Of a stretch of 64,000 nucleotides of DNA, positions 29,801 to 40,560 are shown piece after piece (the stretch's first letter is position 1; the number at the start of each line of letters is the position of its first letter). This DNA is from Galaxea fascicularis (Eukaryota > Cnidaria > Anthozoa > Scleractinia > Euphylliidae). The translations under genes were made by a program, and so were the position numbers. The notes under the pieces were generated by a model. That model saw nothing but the letters and a program-made list of their open reading frames with translations. It was not told where the DNA came from and ran no database searches. The stretch covers positions 22,472,577-22,536,576 of the forward strand of contig OX419342.1 of assembly GCA_948470475.1 (NCBI GenBank). The letters are read 5' to 3'.

Positions 29801-32607
29801 CCGTTATAGAAACCCACATTACAATGGACCTCATTACAAACTTGCATTACAACGCACATTATTACAAACCAGCATTACAGAGGAGCGTATTACAAACCAG
29901 CATTACCACGGACTTTATTACAAACCCGTATTAAAACAGCCCTCATTACAGATCAACATTAAAACAGACCTTATTACAAATTAACATTACAACGGACTTC
30001 ATTACAAACCAGCATTACAAAGGACCTCATTAGAAACCAGCTTTACAACGGACCTCATTACAAACCCGCTTTACAACGGACCTCGTTACAAACCAGAATT
30101 ACAACGCACCTCATTACAAACCAGCATTACAGCGTCCCTTATTACAAACTTGCAATACAAGGGACCTTGTTACAAACCAGCATTAAAACGGACCTCATTA
30201 GAAACCTGCATTATAAAGACCTTATCACAAACCAGCATTACAACAAACCTCATTACCGACTTTTTTACAAACCAGCATTACCACGGACCTTAATACAAAC
30301 CAGCACTACAACGGCCTTCATTACAAACTTGCATTACAACAGACCTTATTACAAATCCGCATTACAACTGACTTTGTTACAAACCAGCATTACAACGTAC
30401 CTCATTACAAACCCACACTACAACGGACCTTGTTACAAACCAGCATTACAACGGCTCTCATTACAAACTTACATTACAATGCACCTCATTACAAACCCGC
30501 ATTACAACGGACCTTGTTAGAAAACAGCATTACAATGGACCGTACTACAAACCAGCATTAAAACGGCCCTCATTACAAACCAGCATTACAACGGCCTTCA
30601 TTACAAACCTGCATTAAAACGGACCTTCTTACAAATCAGCATTACAACGGCCCTCTTTAAAAACTTGCATTACAACGCACCTCATTACAAACCCGCATTA
30701 CAACGGACCTTGTTAGAAAACAGCATTACAACGGACCGTACTACAAACCAACGGACCTGATGACAAACCCGCATTCAAACGGACCTAATTAGAAAATTGC
30801 ATTACAACGGACCTTGTTACAAATCAGCATTACAAGGGCCCTCTTTACAAACTTGCATAACAACGCACCTCATTAGAAACTTGCATTAAAACGGAACTTG
30901 TTAGAAACCAGCATTACAACGGACCTTATTACAAACCGGTATTACAACGGACCTCATTACCAACCCGCATTACAACGGACCTTATTACAAACCAGCATTA
31001 CAACGGACCTCATTACAAACCACCATTACAACGGACCCTCATTACAAACTTGCATTACAACGGACCTTATTACAAACCTGCATTACAACTGACTTTGTTA
31101 CAAACCAGGATTACAACGGACCTTATTACAAACCACCATTACAACGGCGCTGATTACAAACTTGCATTACAACGGACCTTATTACAAACCTGCATTACAA
31201 CTGACTTTGTTAAAAACCATTTTTGCAGCGGACCTCATTAGAAATTCGTATTACAACGGACCTTGTTACAAACCCGCATTATAAGAGTCCTTATTTCAAA
31301 CCAGCATTACAACGAAGCTCAATACAAACGAGCATTAAAATGGACCTCATTAAAAAACCCGTATTACAACGGACTTTGTTACAAAAAAGCATTACAACGG
31401 CCCTCTTTACAAACTTGCAGTACAACGCACCTCATTACACACCCGCATTACAACGGACCGTACTACAAACCAACGGACCTGATGACAAACCCGCATTCAA
31501 ACGGACCTAATTAGAAAATTGCATTACAACGGACCTTGTTACAAACCAGCATTACAAGGGCCCTCTTTACAAACTTGCATTACAACGCACCTCATTAGAA
31601 ACTTGCATTGCAACGGACCTTGTTAGAAAGCAGCATTACAACGGACTGTACTACAAACCAGCATTACAACAGCCCTCATTACAAACCAGCATTACAACGG
31701 ACCTTATTACAAACCGGTATTACAAAGGACCGTATTACAAACCAGCATTACAACGGACCTCATTACAAACCAGCATTACAACGGAACTTGTTACAAACCA
31801 GCATTACAACGGACCTCATTACAAACTTGCATTACAACGGCCCTCATTACAAACTTGCATTACAACGGACCTTATTACAAACCACCATTACAACGGCCCT
31901 CATTACAAAATTGCATTACAACGGACCTTAATACAAACCAGCATTACAACGGCCTTCATCACAAACTTGCATTACAACGGACCTTAATACAAACCACCAT
32001 TACAACGGCCCTCATTACAAAATTGCATTACAACGGACCTTATTATAAACCTGCATTACAACTGACTTTGTTAGAAACCAGCTTTACAACGGACCACATT
32101 ACAAACCCGTATTACAACGGAGTTTGTTACAAAAAAGCATTACAACGGCCATCATTACAAACTTGCATTACTACGCACCTCATTACAAACCCGCATTACA
32201 ACGGCCTTGTTAGAAAGCAGCATAAGAATGGACCTCATTACAAACCAGCATTACAACGGACCTAATGACAAACCCGCATTAAAAAGGACCTGATTACAAA
32301 ATTGCATTACAACGGAACTTGTTACAAACCAGCATTACAACGGACCGTGTTTTAAACCAGCATTACAAGGGACCTTAATACAAACCAGCATTACAACGGA
32401 CCTTATTACAAACCCGCATTACAACTGACCTTGTTACAAGCCAGCATTACAACGGACTTCATTAGAAAGCAGCTTTACAACAGACCTCATTACAAACCCG
32501 CATTACAACGGGCATTTTTTCAAACCAGCGTTAATCTGGACGTTATTATAAACCAGGATAAGTAAGGACCGTTTTAGAAACCCACATTACAAAGGACCTC
32601 ATTACAA
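26895..32607 (+). repeat. HOR unit F (5,713 bp)
   Basis: Length is 204 x 28 + 1 bp. By eye it is almost identical to E over long stretches, and it has the D-E-F deletion junction near 28,118. It is the last complete unit before the array edge. Confidence 0.9.
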
Positions 32608-34332
32608 ACCTCATTACAACGCACATTATTAGAAACCAGTATTACAGAGGACCGTATTACAAACCAGCATTACAACGAATCTTATTACAAAGCAGGATTA
32701 CAACGGACCTCATTACCAACCCGCATTACAACGGACCTTATTACAAACCAGCATTAATACGGATTTCATTACAAACCTGCATTACAACGGACCTTATTAC
32801 AAACCAGCATTACAACGGCCCTCTTTACAAACTTGCATTACAACGCACCTCATTACAAACTCGCATTACAACGGACCTTCTTAGAACGCAGCATTACAAC
32901 GGACCTTGTTAGAAAGCAGCATTACAACGGCCCTCATTACAAACCAGCTTTACAAGGGACCTCATTAGAAACCAGCTTTACAACGGACCTCATTACAAAG
33001 CCGTATTACAACGGACATTTTTACAAACCAGCATTAAAAAGGACCGTTTTCGAAACCTACATTACAATGGACCTCATTACAAACCTGCATTACAACGCAC
33101 CTTACAACAAACTTGCATTCCAACGCACATTATTACAAACCAGCATTACCACGGACCTTATTACAAACCAACATTACAACGGACCTCATTACAAACCAGC
33201 ATTACAACGGAACTTGTTGCAAACCAGCATTACAACGGACCTGATTACAAACCTGCATTACAACTGACTTTGTTACAAACCAACATTACAACGGACCTTA
33301 TTACAAACCACCATTACAACGGCCCTCATTACAAACTTGCATTACAACGGACCTTATTACAAACCTGCATTACAACTGACTTTGTTAGAAACCAGCTTTA
33401 CAACGGACCTCATTACAAACCCTTATTACAACGGACATTTTTACAAACCAGCGTTAAACGGGACGTTATTACAAACCGGAATTAGAAAGGACCGTTTTAG
33501 AAACCCACATTACAATGGACCTCATTACAAACCTGCATTACAGCGCACATTATTACAAACCAGTATTACACAGGAGCGTATTACAAACCAGCATTACCAC
33601 GGACTTTATTACAAACCCGTATTAAAACAGCCCTCATTACAAATCAGCATTAGAACCTGATTAGAAACCAACATTACAACAGACCTTACTACAAATCAGC
33701 ATTAGAACGGACCGCATTACAAACTTGCATTACACCTGACTTTATTAGAAACCAGCATTACAACCGACTTTATTACAAATCCGCATTATAACAGACCTTA
33801 TTAAAAATCAGCATTACAACGCACGTTACTACAAACTAGCAATACAACGGAGCCCAATACAAACGAGCCTTACAACGGACCTGATTACAAAATTGCATTA
33901 AAACGGACCTCATTACAAACCCGCATTACAACGGCTCTCATTACAAACGTGCATTACAACGCACCTCATTACAAACCCGCATTACAACAGACCTTGTTAG
34001 AAAACAGCATTACAATGGACCGTACTACAAACCAGCATTACAAGGGACCTGATTACAAAATTGCATTACAACGGACCTCATTACAAACCCGCATTACAAC
34101 GGACCTTGTTACAACCCAGCATTACAACGGCCCTCTTTACAAACTTGCATTACAACGCACTTCATTACAAACCCGCATTACAACGGACCTTGTTAGAAAG
34201 CAGCATTACAACGGACCGTACTACAAACCAGCATTACAACGGACCTAATGACAAACCCGCATTCAAACGGACCTAATTAGAAAATTGCATTAGAACGGAC
34301 CTTATTAGAAACCGGCATTACAACCGACCTTA
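32608..34332 (+). repeat. Terminal partial HOR unit G
   Basis: It begins with the HOR landmark but soon departs from the B-F order, with private variants (for example GCACATTATTAGAAACC at the landmark) and shuffled monomers. It ends at about 34,332 in degenerate monomers next to unique sequence. This is the pattern expected at the edge of a tandem array, where exchange no longer homogenises the copies. Confidence 0.8.
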
Positions 34333-34488
34333 ACATAACACGAGCCACAAACGCCAAAAATGTTCCTATAAACTCCTAGTTTTCCTCGGCATTTTCTGTA
34401 CTTTTCTCGAGTAGGTGCTACTGCCGTGTCTAATTCAAGTAATCGAATTAAATTCGACTTAAGCACGTTTGAACATTTAAACTGGTTG
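34333..34488. other. Array-flanking unique sequence
   Basis: This is short AT-rich sequence between the satellite edge and the 89-bp minisatellite. I see no gene, RNA or element end in it. The minus-strand open frame across 34,305-34,565 runs over two unrelated repeats and shows no protein signature. Confidence 0.5.
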
Positions 34489-34812
34489 AGACCTTTTTGC
34501 AGTTTGGTGATTTGCAATGGTTTGGACATGTGAGATTGATTGGTCATTTTCACAGGCTTGACCATTTAGACAGGATTAGACCTTTTGGCAGTTTGGTGAT
34601 TTGGAATGGTTTGGACATGTGAGATGGTATGGCCATTTTCACTGGTTTCACCATTTAGACAGGATTAGACCTTTTGGCAGTTTTGTGATTTGGAATGGTT
34701 TGGACATGTGAGATGGTATGGCCATTTTCACCGGCTTGACCATTTAGACAGGAAAAAACTTTTTGGCAGTTTGGTGACCAGGAATGGTTTGGACATATGA
34801 GACAGGTTGGTA
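34489..34812. repeat. 89-bp minisatellite, about 3.6 copies
   Basis: Copies start at 34,489, 34,578, 34,667 and 34,756, exactly 89 bp apart. Shared landmarks are AGACCTTTTGGCAGTTTGG, GGAATGGTTTGGACATGTG and CCATTTAGACAGGA. The last copy is truncated and diverged. It could be a subterminal repeat of a DNA transposon, but I find no paired end. Confidence 0.9.
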
Positions 34813-34984
34813 GAAAAAAAGATGTAAAAAAATGTTTCACAAGGTTGAAATAGTAAAACAAATTTTCAACAAGTATTGTTACAAATCTTGAAGTTTTATT
34901 CTTTCTTGTTGTGACCACCTGATTATTTTACACATTTTTATTTTGTTTTGTGTCTCTTTGCAACCCACTTATGTCAGACTTGTG

Positions 34985-35092
34985 CTGTTTCCACTAGTAA
35001 CATGCTTGACATAAGCATAAGCACAAGAAAAACAGACCGGTTGGTTTTTCTTGTGTTTATGCTTATGTTGAGCATGTTACTAGTGAAAACAG
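34985..35092. mobile_element. Palindromic foldback element
   Basis: Two arms of roughly 45 bp (ACTAGTAACATGCTTGACAT... against ...ATGTTGAGCATGTTACTAGT) face each other across a short GACCGGTTGG centre. The arms hold CATAAGCATAAGCACAAG-type repeats, which recall the foldback cluster at 48,356-48,877. A further half-arm (GCTTATGCTCTAGTAAAAAC) follows at about 35,130. I see no clear target duplication. Confidence 0.75.
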
Positions 35093-35393
35093 AACAAGAC
35101 AAATAAAACGTTTGTTCTTCTTAGGTTTCTGCTTATGCTCTAGTAAAAACGAGCCTTAATAGATGATATCCATCCATAAAATTTCATTGCAAAAGCATCA
35201 GTTTTGACCCATTCATAGCAATTCTTTGCAATCTACAGTAACATCTTGGCTAGATGACAGCTAAATACCTCAAAGAACCATAATTAATATATTTAAAATT
35301 GCTGTCTTCATGTCATTTATTTAGAATGCAACATTAATTTGAAGTGGTTGTCAGTGTTTTCTCTGACACACATGCATGCAAGCAAGTAACAGC
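35093..35393. other. No gene seen
   Basis: This is AT-rich sequence downstream of the transposase pseudogene stop. It holds half a foldback arm near 35,130 and otherwise nothing I recognise. Confidence 0.5.
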
Positions 35394-35536
35394 TCAGCTT
35401 GTTACTGCAATAACAGTTTCGCTCTTGTGAATTGTTTCTCCACGTGCACAGTGGCATTTAATTCTTTGAACTGGAATAAAACAGGCTGGCCCAAACACAT
35501 CAAATGTGTTACACCAAATTTCTACTGGAACTCCAT

Positions 35537-35933
35537 CAGGGGCACCCAACGTCAATTTTCGGAAAATATCTGTTCGGAAGACGATTTGAGTTCTAGAATT
35601 TTCGGGACATTTGTTGTAAAATTTCTTGCTTGCCTGCCTCTCCTAGGATTTTCGAACATCTAAAAAATGGTATAATTGCCCATTTTTAACGGATTTTTAC
35701 CCTAAAAAGGTCACCTAGAATTTTCGGGAGCCTTATTTCTGGCTGAAATTTTCGAAAAGGTAAGTTTTGATCCCTATCATTTTCGGATCACTAAACTTTC
35801 AGCTAGGAAATCCGAACAGATGAAAAATGTTTAGGAGATGAAAATATGCCTATAACTACCGTTTAAATACTAAAATACGTTCAACAATGCTATGTTTAGT
35901 GGTTTTGAACTATATTCTCGTTGGGTGCCCCTG
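35537..35933. mobile_element. hAT-like MITE inside the transposase pseudogene
   Basis: The element is 397 bp with 15-bp perfect TIRs, CAGGGGCACCCAACG and its complement CGTTGGGTGCCCCTG. It is flanked by the direct repeat CTCCAT at 35,531-35,536 and 35,934-35,939. Subterminal TTTTCGGA-like motifs recur inside, as is common in hAT elements, and CAGGGG is a hAT-like terminus. There is no coding capacity. Removing the element plus one CTCCAT restores the host reading frame across the site (AYG then VPVEIW), so both the ends and the 6-bp duplication are well supported. Typical hAT duplications are 8 bp; a 6-bp variant or another superfamily is possible. Confidence 0.92.
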
Positions 35934-38469
35934 CTCCATATGCATAGCGTTCAGGGTGTTCTGAATACCAGTTTACTCTAGCAATATAGAATTCATATCT
36001 CTGGTCTGAGGAATTGGCCAACGCTGATTTCACTTAAATACGATGGCAGAAGAATGTTAAAATTTGTCCAGGCCTTAAATCATCATATCCTGTGGAAGCA
36101 GCTAAAGACCCTTCTGTTCCTGCCCAGTTAGCTAGAACAAAAGAATTCCTTGTGGTCTGGCTTTGTGATGATCCATAAAGCACTGAGCCTACTTTGATGG
36201 CTTTGAATTCAGAGACAGTAAATGGCATTTCAATAGCAGACCTTTCATCAAGTCCCAAAATTTCCTGGTACACTGATTTTAGAGCATGCAAGTCATCACT
36301 GTCCAGAGTTCCATCCTTAATGGCTGACACTGGGTAAATACAACTGTTTGGTGTCCAGTCACAACAATTCAAATCTTTAACAGGTGTTTCCCTGTGTTCC
36401 TTAAGACTCAGGTACTGTTCCAAAGGGGCCTGTGTAACTGACTGACCCTGAACTCTGACAATTGCCAAAAAATTCCATAAAAGAATCCAGATATATATCA
36501 GGGTACTTCAGGTCCTTAACTTAAGACTGCATCAAAAATCTCCTCATTAACTGAATTTCAATTGAACGGTTATTTGTATGATAAGAACCCAAAATGCCAT
36601 TAAATCGTTCAAAACTGAAACCCCAAAAGGCATATGATGGTCCATAGTCTAGAAGACACTCTTTCAAATGTCCACGAAGATGCATATTGGGAGTGACAAG
36701 ATCCTTTCCATACAATTTCTCAAAGGCTTTGCAAAACTCCATTAGGTACCTGTCACCCAGTTCAATGTCATCCACAGTCAGAACCCTCTTGCCCAGAGAT
36801 TTGCAAGCAAGAACAAAGTACCGCCAACACTCAAGGTGCATATCTGGAAGAAATCCCTTGAGCGCAAACAATGAATACACTGTTGTCCAATTTTTCCACT
36901 GATCTGCCGTAAATCCTGAAAAAGTGCATGAAATCTTTCCCGGGATACGACCAATATCTTGTGGGACTGTCATTGAATCTACTAGTTCTTGAATTCTTTG
37001 AAAGTCTTCGTCACTGATGAAGTCATTTTTCTCATTTAACCACACATTTTTCATCATGTGTTTAGCTGTCCCCAGATAAAGATTATGCATAGGATCCACC
37101 ACGAAGTAGCGAATGCAATCAAAGTAATCAAGCTCTTGTAAAACTGAATACCTTGCACCCAATTCAGAACAAAGTTTTTGTTGTGCTGCAGGGCTTATTT
37201 CTTCCAGTGTTTGCTTTGCAGAATGTTTATGTTCGGAGGAAATTCTCTGCTGCCAATTTTCTCGGTCAAATCCACTGAAATCAAGACTGTTTCCAGAATT
37301 AAAATGCTTCTTGCAACGGGAACAACCTTGAGCAGCCATGTGACCTAGGAATCCTCCAATTTTCCTTGTAGCTGGGATATCTGATGAAACACATACAAGA
37401 CCAACTTTGATTGGACATTTAAATAAACTTCCATAAATGGAGAAGCGTTCTTTGCAGGCCCAGAGTGTCTGCAGCTCCCGGACCAGTGGTTCTAGAAAAG
37501 TGTTTGCAGTAAGCTTTGGTTCTGAAGGGCCAGGCAAAATTCCCACAACAATGATATTCTCCAGTTTGTACCTTTCATGACGAGGAAGGTTCAGCAACAC
37601 CAGATACAATACTCCAACTGATCCAGGAGAATGCTTGTGTGGTCTGAACCAGTCAACATTGAGCATGACAGCTAGACTGTTGATGTGTGATAGAAACCCA
37701 GTCGATGAGAGTTCCTTCCAGACATTTCCTTGGTAAATGTCTGTTTTAACACCATCAGGAAAAATCTGCTTTCTCCACTCTTGGCATTTCTCCCAAAACC
37801 CAAGCCTACTAAGGAATAATTGCAGAGATTTTGTGACTGAGTTGTAAGGATAAACCATCCTCGGATACAAAAATGTCTTTGAAGCAGTGCACACTGTTTT
37901 CAGGAGTATCTCATCACATGGACCTGAAAAACAAGTAAATATGACATATGAAAGACCTTAAATATAACAGTGAGAAAAACAGACAACCCTATAAGCAGAA
38001 GTAAGGAAAATCTTTATTTAGAGAGGATGGCTTACAATAGAAAGGGGACTGTTGTGGCATTGCAATCTCGCTTAAGATACCGGTAAATATATACCATAAT
38101 GGTGAACTCTTGTTTTGTTCCTTCTCAGTATTTATGGTATTAAGGTGATTACTGTTGTGCTGTTTACTTTACGATATATTCTTATGTTCTTTCTTAATGT
38201 GACTCACTGAAATCCCAAGAACATTGATTTTGAATATGTGCGTGATCTAGTCTTCTCGGATAAGGACGATAAACTGTAGGCCCCGTCTCACTGTACTTTC
38301 ACTTAATCTGATTCTGTGGGACATAAAAGAACCACTAGGGACGTAACAAAACTCTGGCTGTGACCACCCCTAGTGTCTGTCCTAGATATCTACATTACAG
38401 AGGCACTCATTAGTTAATTCATTAATTGTAAACTGCACAAGCAGTCCGGTTAAGTCCCCCGGCCAGTGA

Positions 38470-38541
38470 TGTAAACCGCCCTGAGGATATGTGATATGAG
38501 CGGTATATAAATACCTTACCATACCTTACCATAATACCGTA
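38470..38541 (+). repeat. SINE/LINE-like 3' tail in the intron
   Basis: ACCGCCCTGAGGATATG ... ATGAGCGGTATATAAATACC forms the short stem ending in TATAAAT that is typical of 3' tails of LINE-mobilised SINEs. It is followed by a decamer tail (ATACCTTACC repeated). The body may extend left to about 38,280 but I cannot define its start. It lies inside the transposase pseudogene intron. Confidence 0.5.
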
Positions 38542-38579
38542 CAGATAACATAATTTGTTAATGTTGAACTTCAACAGAA

Positions 38580-38800
38580 AGTCTTTTCTGATAATTGGTA
38601 GTAATCGATAAAAATTGATAAATCAATCATTATCAATTTATATCAGAAATCAATATTAATTGAAGTCATAACTTTTTTCTTAATCAATTTATATTGATTA
38701 ATGTCAGAAGTCGAAAGCCAATGAAGATTGATATTGATTACTAACAATTATTATCTGGATTATCAGTTTATCAATTAACTATGCTTGGATTAACTGGTTG
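38580..38800. repeat. AT-rich degenerate ATTGAT/ATCAAT repeat
   Basis: ATTGAT and ATCAAT words recur on both strands (for example TCAATTTATATTGATTAATG). It is low-complexity sequence in the transposase intron with no further function seen. Confidence 0.6.
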
Positions 38801-39769
38801 TTTATGTTAAGGATCAATTGCAGAATACTCTCTGGTTCTACTACATGATGCATCTGGCTATGCATTTCTACATGTATATTATTTGGTGTACTTTAGATAG
38901 AAACTTACCTCGTTTTCTCCTATGTGGGTGTCTTGACCATGCCACAAACTTACAGCGAGCTGACACTTGCCTACCACACCGACTCTGAATGCAGTCTTTG
39001 TAGTCATACAGAGACTTACATTTGGGGCAGACAACACATTTTACAAAGTCATCCTCATTCAGAAGCCCAAGATGTTTCCTTAGCTTGTATAAACTGTTGG
39101 GGAAACACTTCGCTAACAAAGCCATGGCACTGTTCTCATCAAATGTTCCAAGTACCCAGAAAAAACGACTAAGAAACTTAAGCAGCATTTCTACTGCTGA
39201 ATCAGAAACAGAAAATCCACACACTGCCAGGAAAATAAAAATAACAAAAGCCAATAAACAAGCACACCGCATTTATCTGAGAATGGCAGCGAACTGCTGG
39301 TGATTTCTTGCTCTTGCTGTTGGTTATGATCAAAATCATCTCTTGGATCGCTGTCATCTTCAGATCCCTCCCAGTTCTCACTAACAGAGTCCCCAGCTAC
39401 AGTGTCAGTGTCATTAGCCACTGGATCATCATCATCGAAATGGGCTAAGTCCTCCTCGTTGAAACGTTTTCTAAGCCGGTCTGCTAATCTCCGACGGAGG
39501 TCTGAAGATAAGAGGAGCTCAGTATCAACCTTTTCGTGGCAGCTGGTATCCGATTCCACGTGATCCGATTCCTCTTCCAGCCCTATGCCATCAGCACTAG
39601 TGTGAGACTCCAAGTCGGCCTCCTGTTCGGATGAAGCGTTGTTGATCACGGCGTCTCCACAAGAATGAGACCTTGATCCCGAGTAAGAATAACTACCTCC
39701 ACAACGAGAACACATAATTCGACGCCTAGTTCTTTTCTTCAGTTTTCGAGGTGAACTTCTTTTCGGCAT

Positions 39770-40058
39770 TTTAAAAAAGAAATCCACTGCAAAGATCGAA
39801 AATTGTATACGCATGTAGAATATTCTCCACGTTTGTGGCTGTTTGGTTTGATTTGGCGCCGAAAAGCAGACCGCTGATCAAAACTACTTAGGCGCGATGG
39901 GCGATTACACTAGCCAATAGCAGTCCTTGTCACATATCATATGGACCAATCACAGCGCTTGTTATGTTGTAGTTGCCAAACATTTGACTTGACGACCACT
40001 ACAGAGTCACAGTACTCTGATCCTCCTCGCGGCTTTTGATTTGCGTTCGATTTTCAGT
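39770..40058. promoter_or_regulatory. Candidate bidirectional promoter
   Basis: The 289 bp between the start codons of the minus-strand transposase pseudogene and the plus-strand three-exon gene hold CCAAT-type boxes (AGCCAATAGC near 39,914 and GGACCAATCAC near 39,942), which are common in animal promoters including bidirectional ones. I see no convincing TATA box. The assignment is inference from the head-to-head layout. Confidence 0.45.
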
Positions 40059-40284
40059 ATGTCAGCGACTCGAGTAAACACAGTGGGATCGGAGTTCAGA
40101 ACGATCTTGACAAGAATTAGAGAAGTGAAAGAAACGTTAGTGCTTTTTATAGGGAGAATGAAGACCCAAACCAACAGATAGCAAATACATTGCTGAGGGA
40201 AATTCAAGAAGTTGAGCAAATAAAAAATGATGCACTCTGTACTGAGAGGAGAGTTCTGGGTAAGCTCTCATATATTTTAAAGGA

Positions 40285-40332
40285 AACATACATACATCCA
40301 TTCATGCATGCATGCATACATACATACATGAC
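40285..40332. repeat. ATGC/ATAC microsatellite
   Basis: This is a short tetranucleotide-like run (CATGCATGCATGCATAC then ATACATACATG) in intron 1 of the three-exon gene. Confidence 0.85.
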
Positions 40333-40446
40333 TTGATTACAAGACCGACATCGCACTGACATTAGGCGGCTATAAAGTACCCACATTCCACAGGTCACAG
40401 GTACAGTTCACTGTTTTATTGATTGGTAAACAAGCCAACCGTTTCT

Positions 40447-40560
40447 CCTCAATCTATAAGAAAATTTTGGATAGTGATTAGGGCTAGGAGACACTTTTGG
40501 GCTTAATATTTATCCGTAGCCAGGTGACCTGTCTGTTGACCAGTGGAATGTGACCTGTAC
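40447..40560 (-). repeat. Dispersed repeat, copy 1
   Basis: Its reverse complement aligns along about 110 bp with 46,933-47,040, sharing GGTCACCT(or C)-GCTAC, AAGCCCAAAAGTGTCTCCT and the AAAATTTTCTT end. A related fragment, CATTCCACAGGTCACAGGTAC, stands just upstream at about 40,386, giving a partial inverted pair (CATTCCACAGGTCA against TGGAATGTGACCTG). It is probably a MITE or SINE family. It lies in intron 1 of the three-exon gene. Confidence 0.75.

Larger units (their letters stand above)
1..34332 (+). repeat. 28-bp satellite array with higher-order structure
   Basis: The whole stretch is a head-to-tail array of a 28-bp monomer made of two related halves, CATTACAACGGACCT (15 bp) and CATTACAAACCAG (13 bp), which share the start CATTACAA. 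The + strand consensus holds 11 A, 9 C, 5 T and 3 G, so strand asymmetry is strong. No forward frame of the consensus contains a stop, and 28 = 1 mod 3, so each frame cycles through all three phases; this produces many overlapping His-Tyr-Asn-Gly-Pro type open frames. Most of these lack an ATG and start at TTG (as in TTGCATTAC). The reverse strand is full of TAA and TGA. I read it as non-coding satellite. The left edge lies outside the window; the right edge is about 34,332, where monomers dissolve into unrelated sequence. Confidence 0.97.
35394..39769 (-). pseudogene. CACTA (En/Spm-type) TNP2 transposase pseudogene
   Basis: The product would be the DDE-type transposase that moves CACTA elements. 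Exon 1 (39,769-38,909) starts MPKRSSPRKLKKRTRRR, then an acidic region, a hydrophobic block and a Cys-rich stretch (VVCPKCKSLY). The intron 38,908-37,924 has a GTAAGT donor and a TTGTTTTTCAG acceptor, and the joined frame reads RRKRG-PCDEIL. Exon 2 holds TNP2-like motifs: NVDWFRPHKHSPGS, NLPRHER, GILPGPSEPK, DIPATRK, CSRC, DPMHNLYLGT, then a DUF4218-like part (HLKECLLDYGPS, FERFNGILG) and a tail with ARVNWYSEHPERYAYG and FGPACFIPVQRI. It is broken by a frame shift near 39,250, a TAA at 36,521-36,523, a shift near 36,480, a TAA at 36,034-36,036 and a MITE at 35,537-35,933. The stop is TGA at 35,394-35,396. Family assignment is by motif memory; the element ends were not found. Confidence 0.85.

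Noticed and set aside
264..34276. Dozens of overlapping plus-strand open frames rich in HYNGP/YKPALQRT
   Set aside because: They are translations of the 28-bp satellite. The consensus has no forward stop, most lack ATG, the frames overlap each other with the same peptide, and boundaries are set by random monomer changes.
1..34332. CRISPR-like array of 28-bp repeats
   Set aside because: There are no unique spacers, since monomers abut directly, and the context is eukaryotic.
34655..34918. Minus-strand 87-residue open frame
   Set aside because: It runs through the 89-bp minisatellite and low-complexity flank and has no motif.
35376..35663. Plus-strand 95-residue open frame
   Set aside because: It spans the boundary between the antisense end of the transposase and the MITE, so it cannot be an old gene.
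36687..36902. Plus-strand open frame opposite the transposase
   Set aside because: It is a shadow of the minus-strand TNP2 coding sequence.
38924..39303. Plus-strand open frames at the 5' part of the transposase locus
   Set aside because: They are antisense to a Cys-rich exon with good splice sites; no independent support.
39997..40010. CACTACAGAG as a CACTA element terminus
   Set aside because: It lies between the two divergent genes and has no inverted partner in a sensible position.
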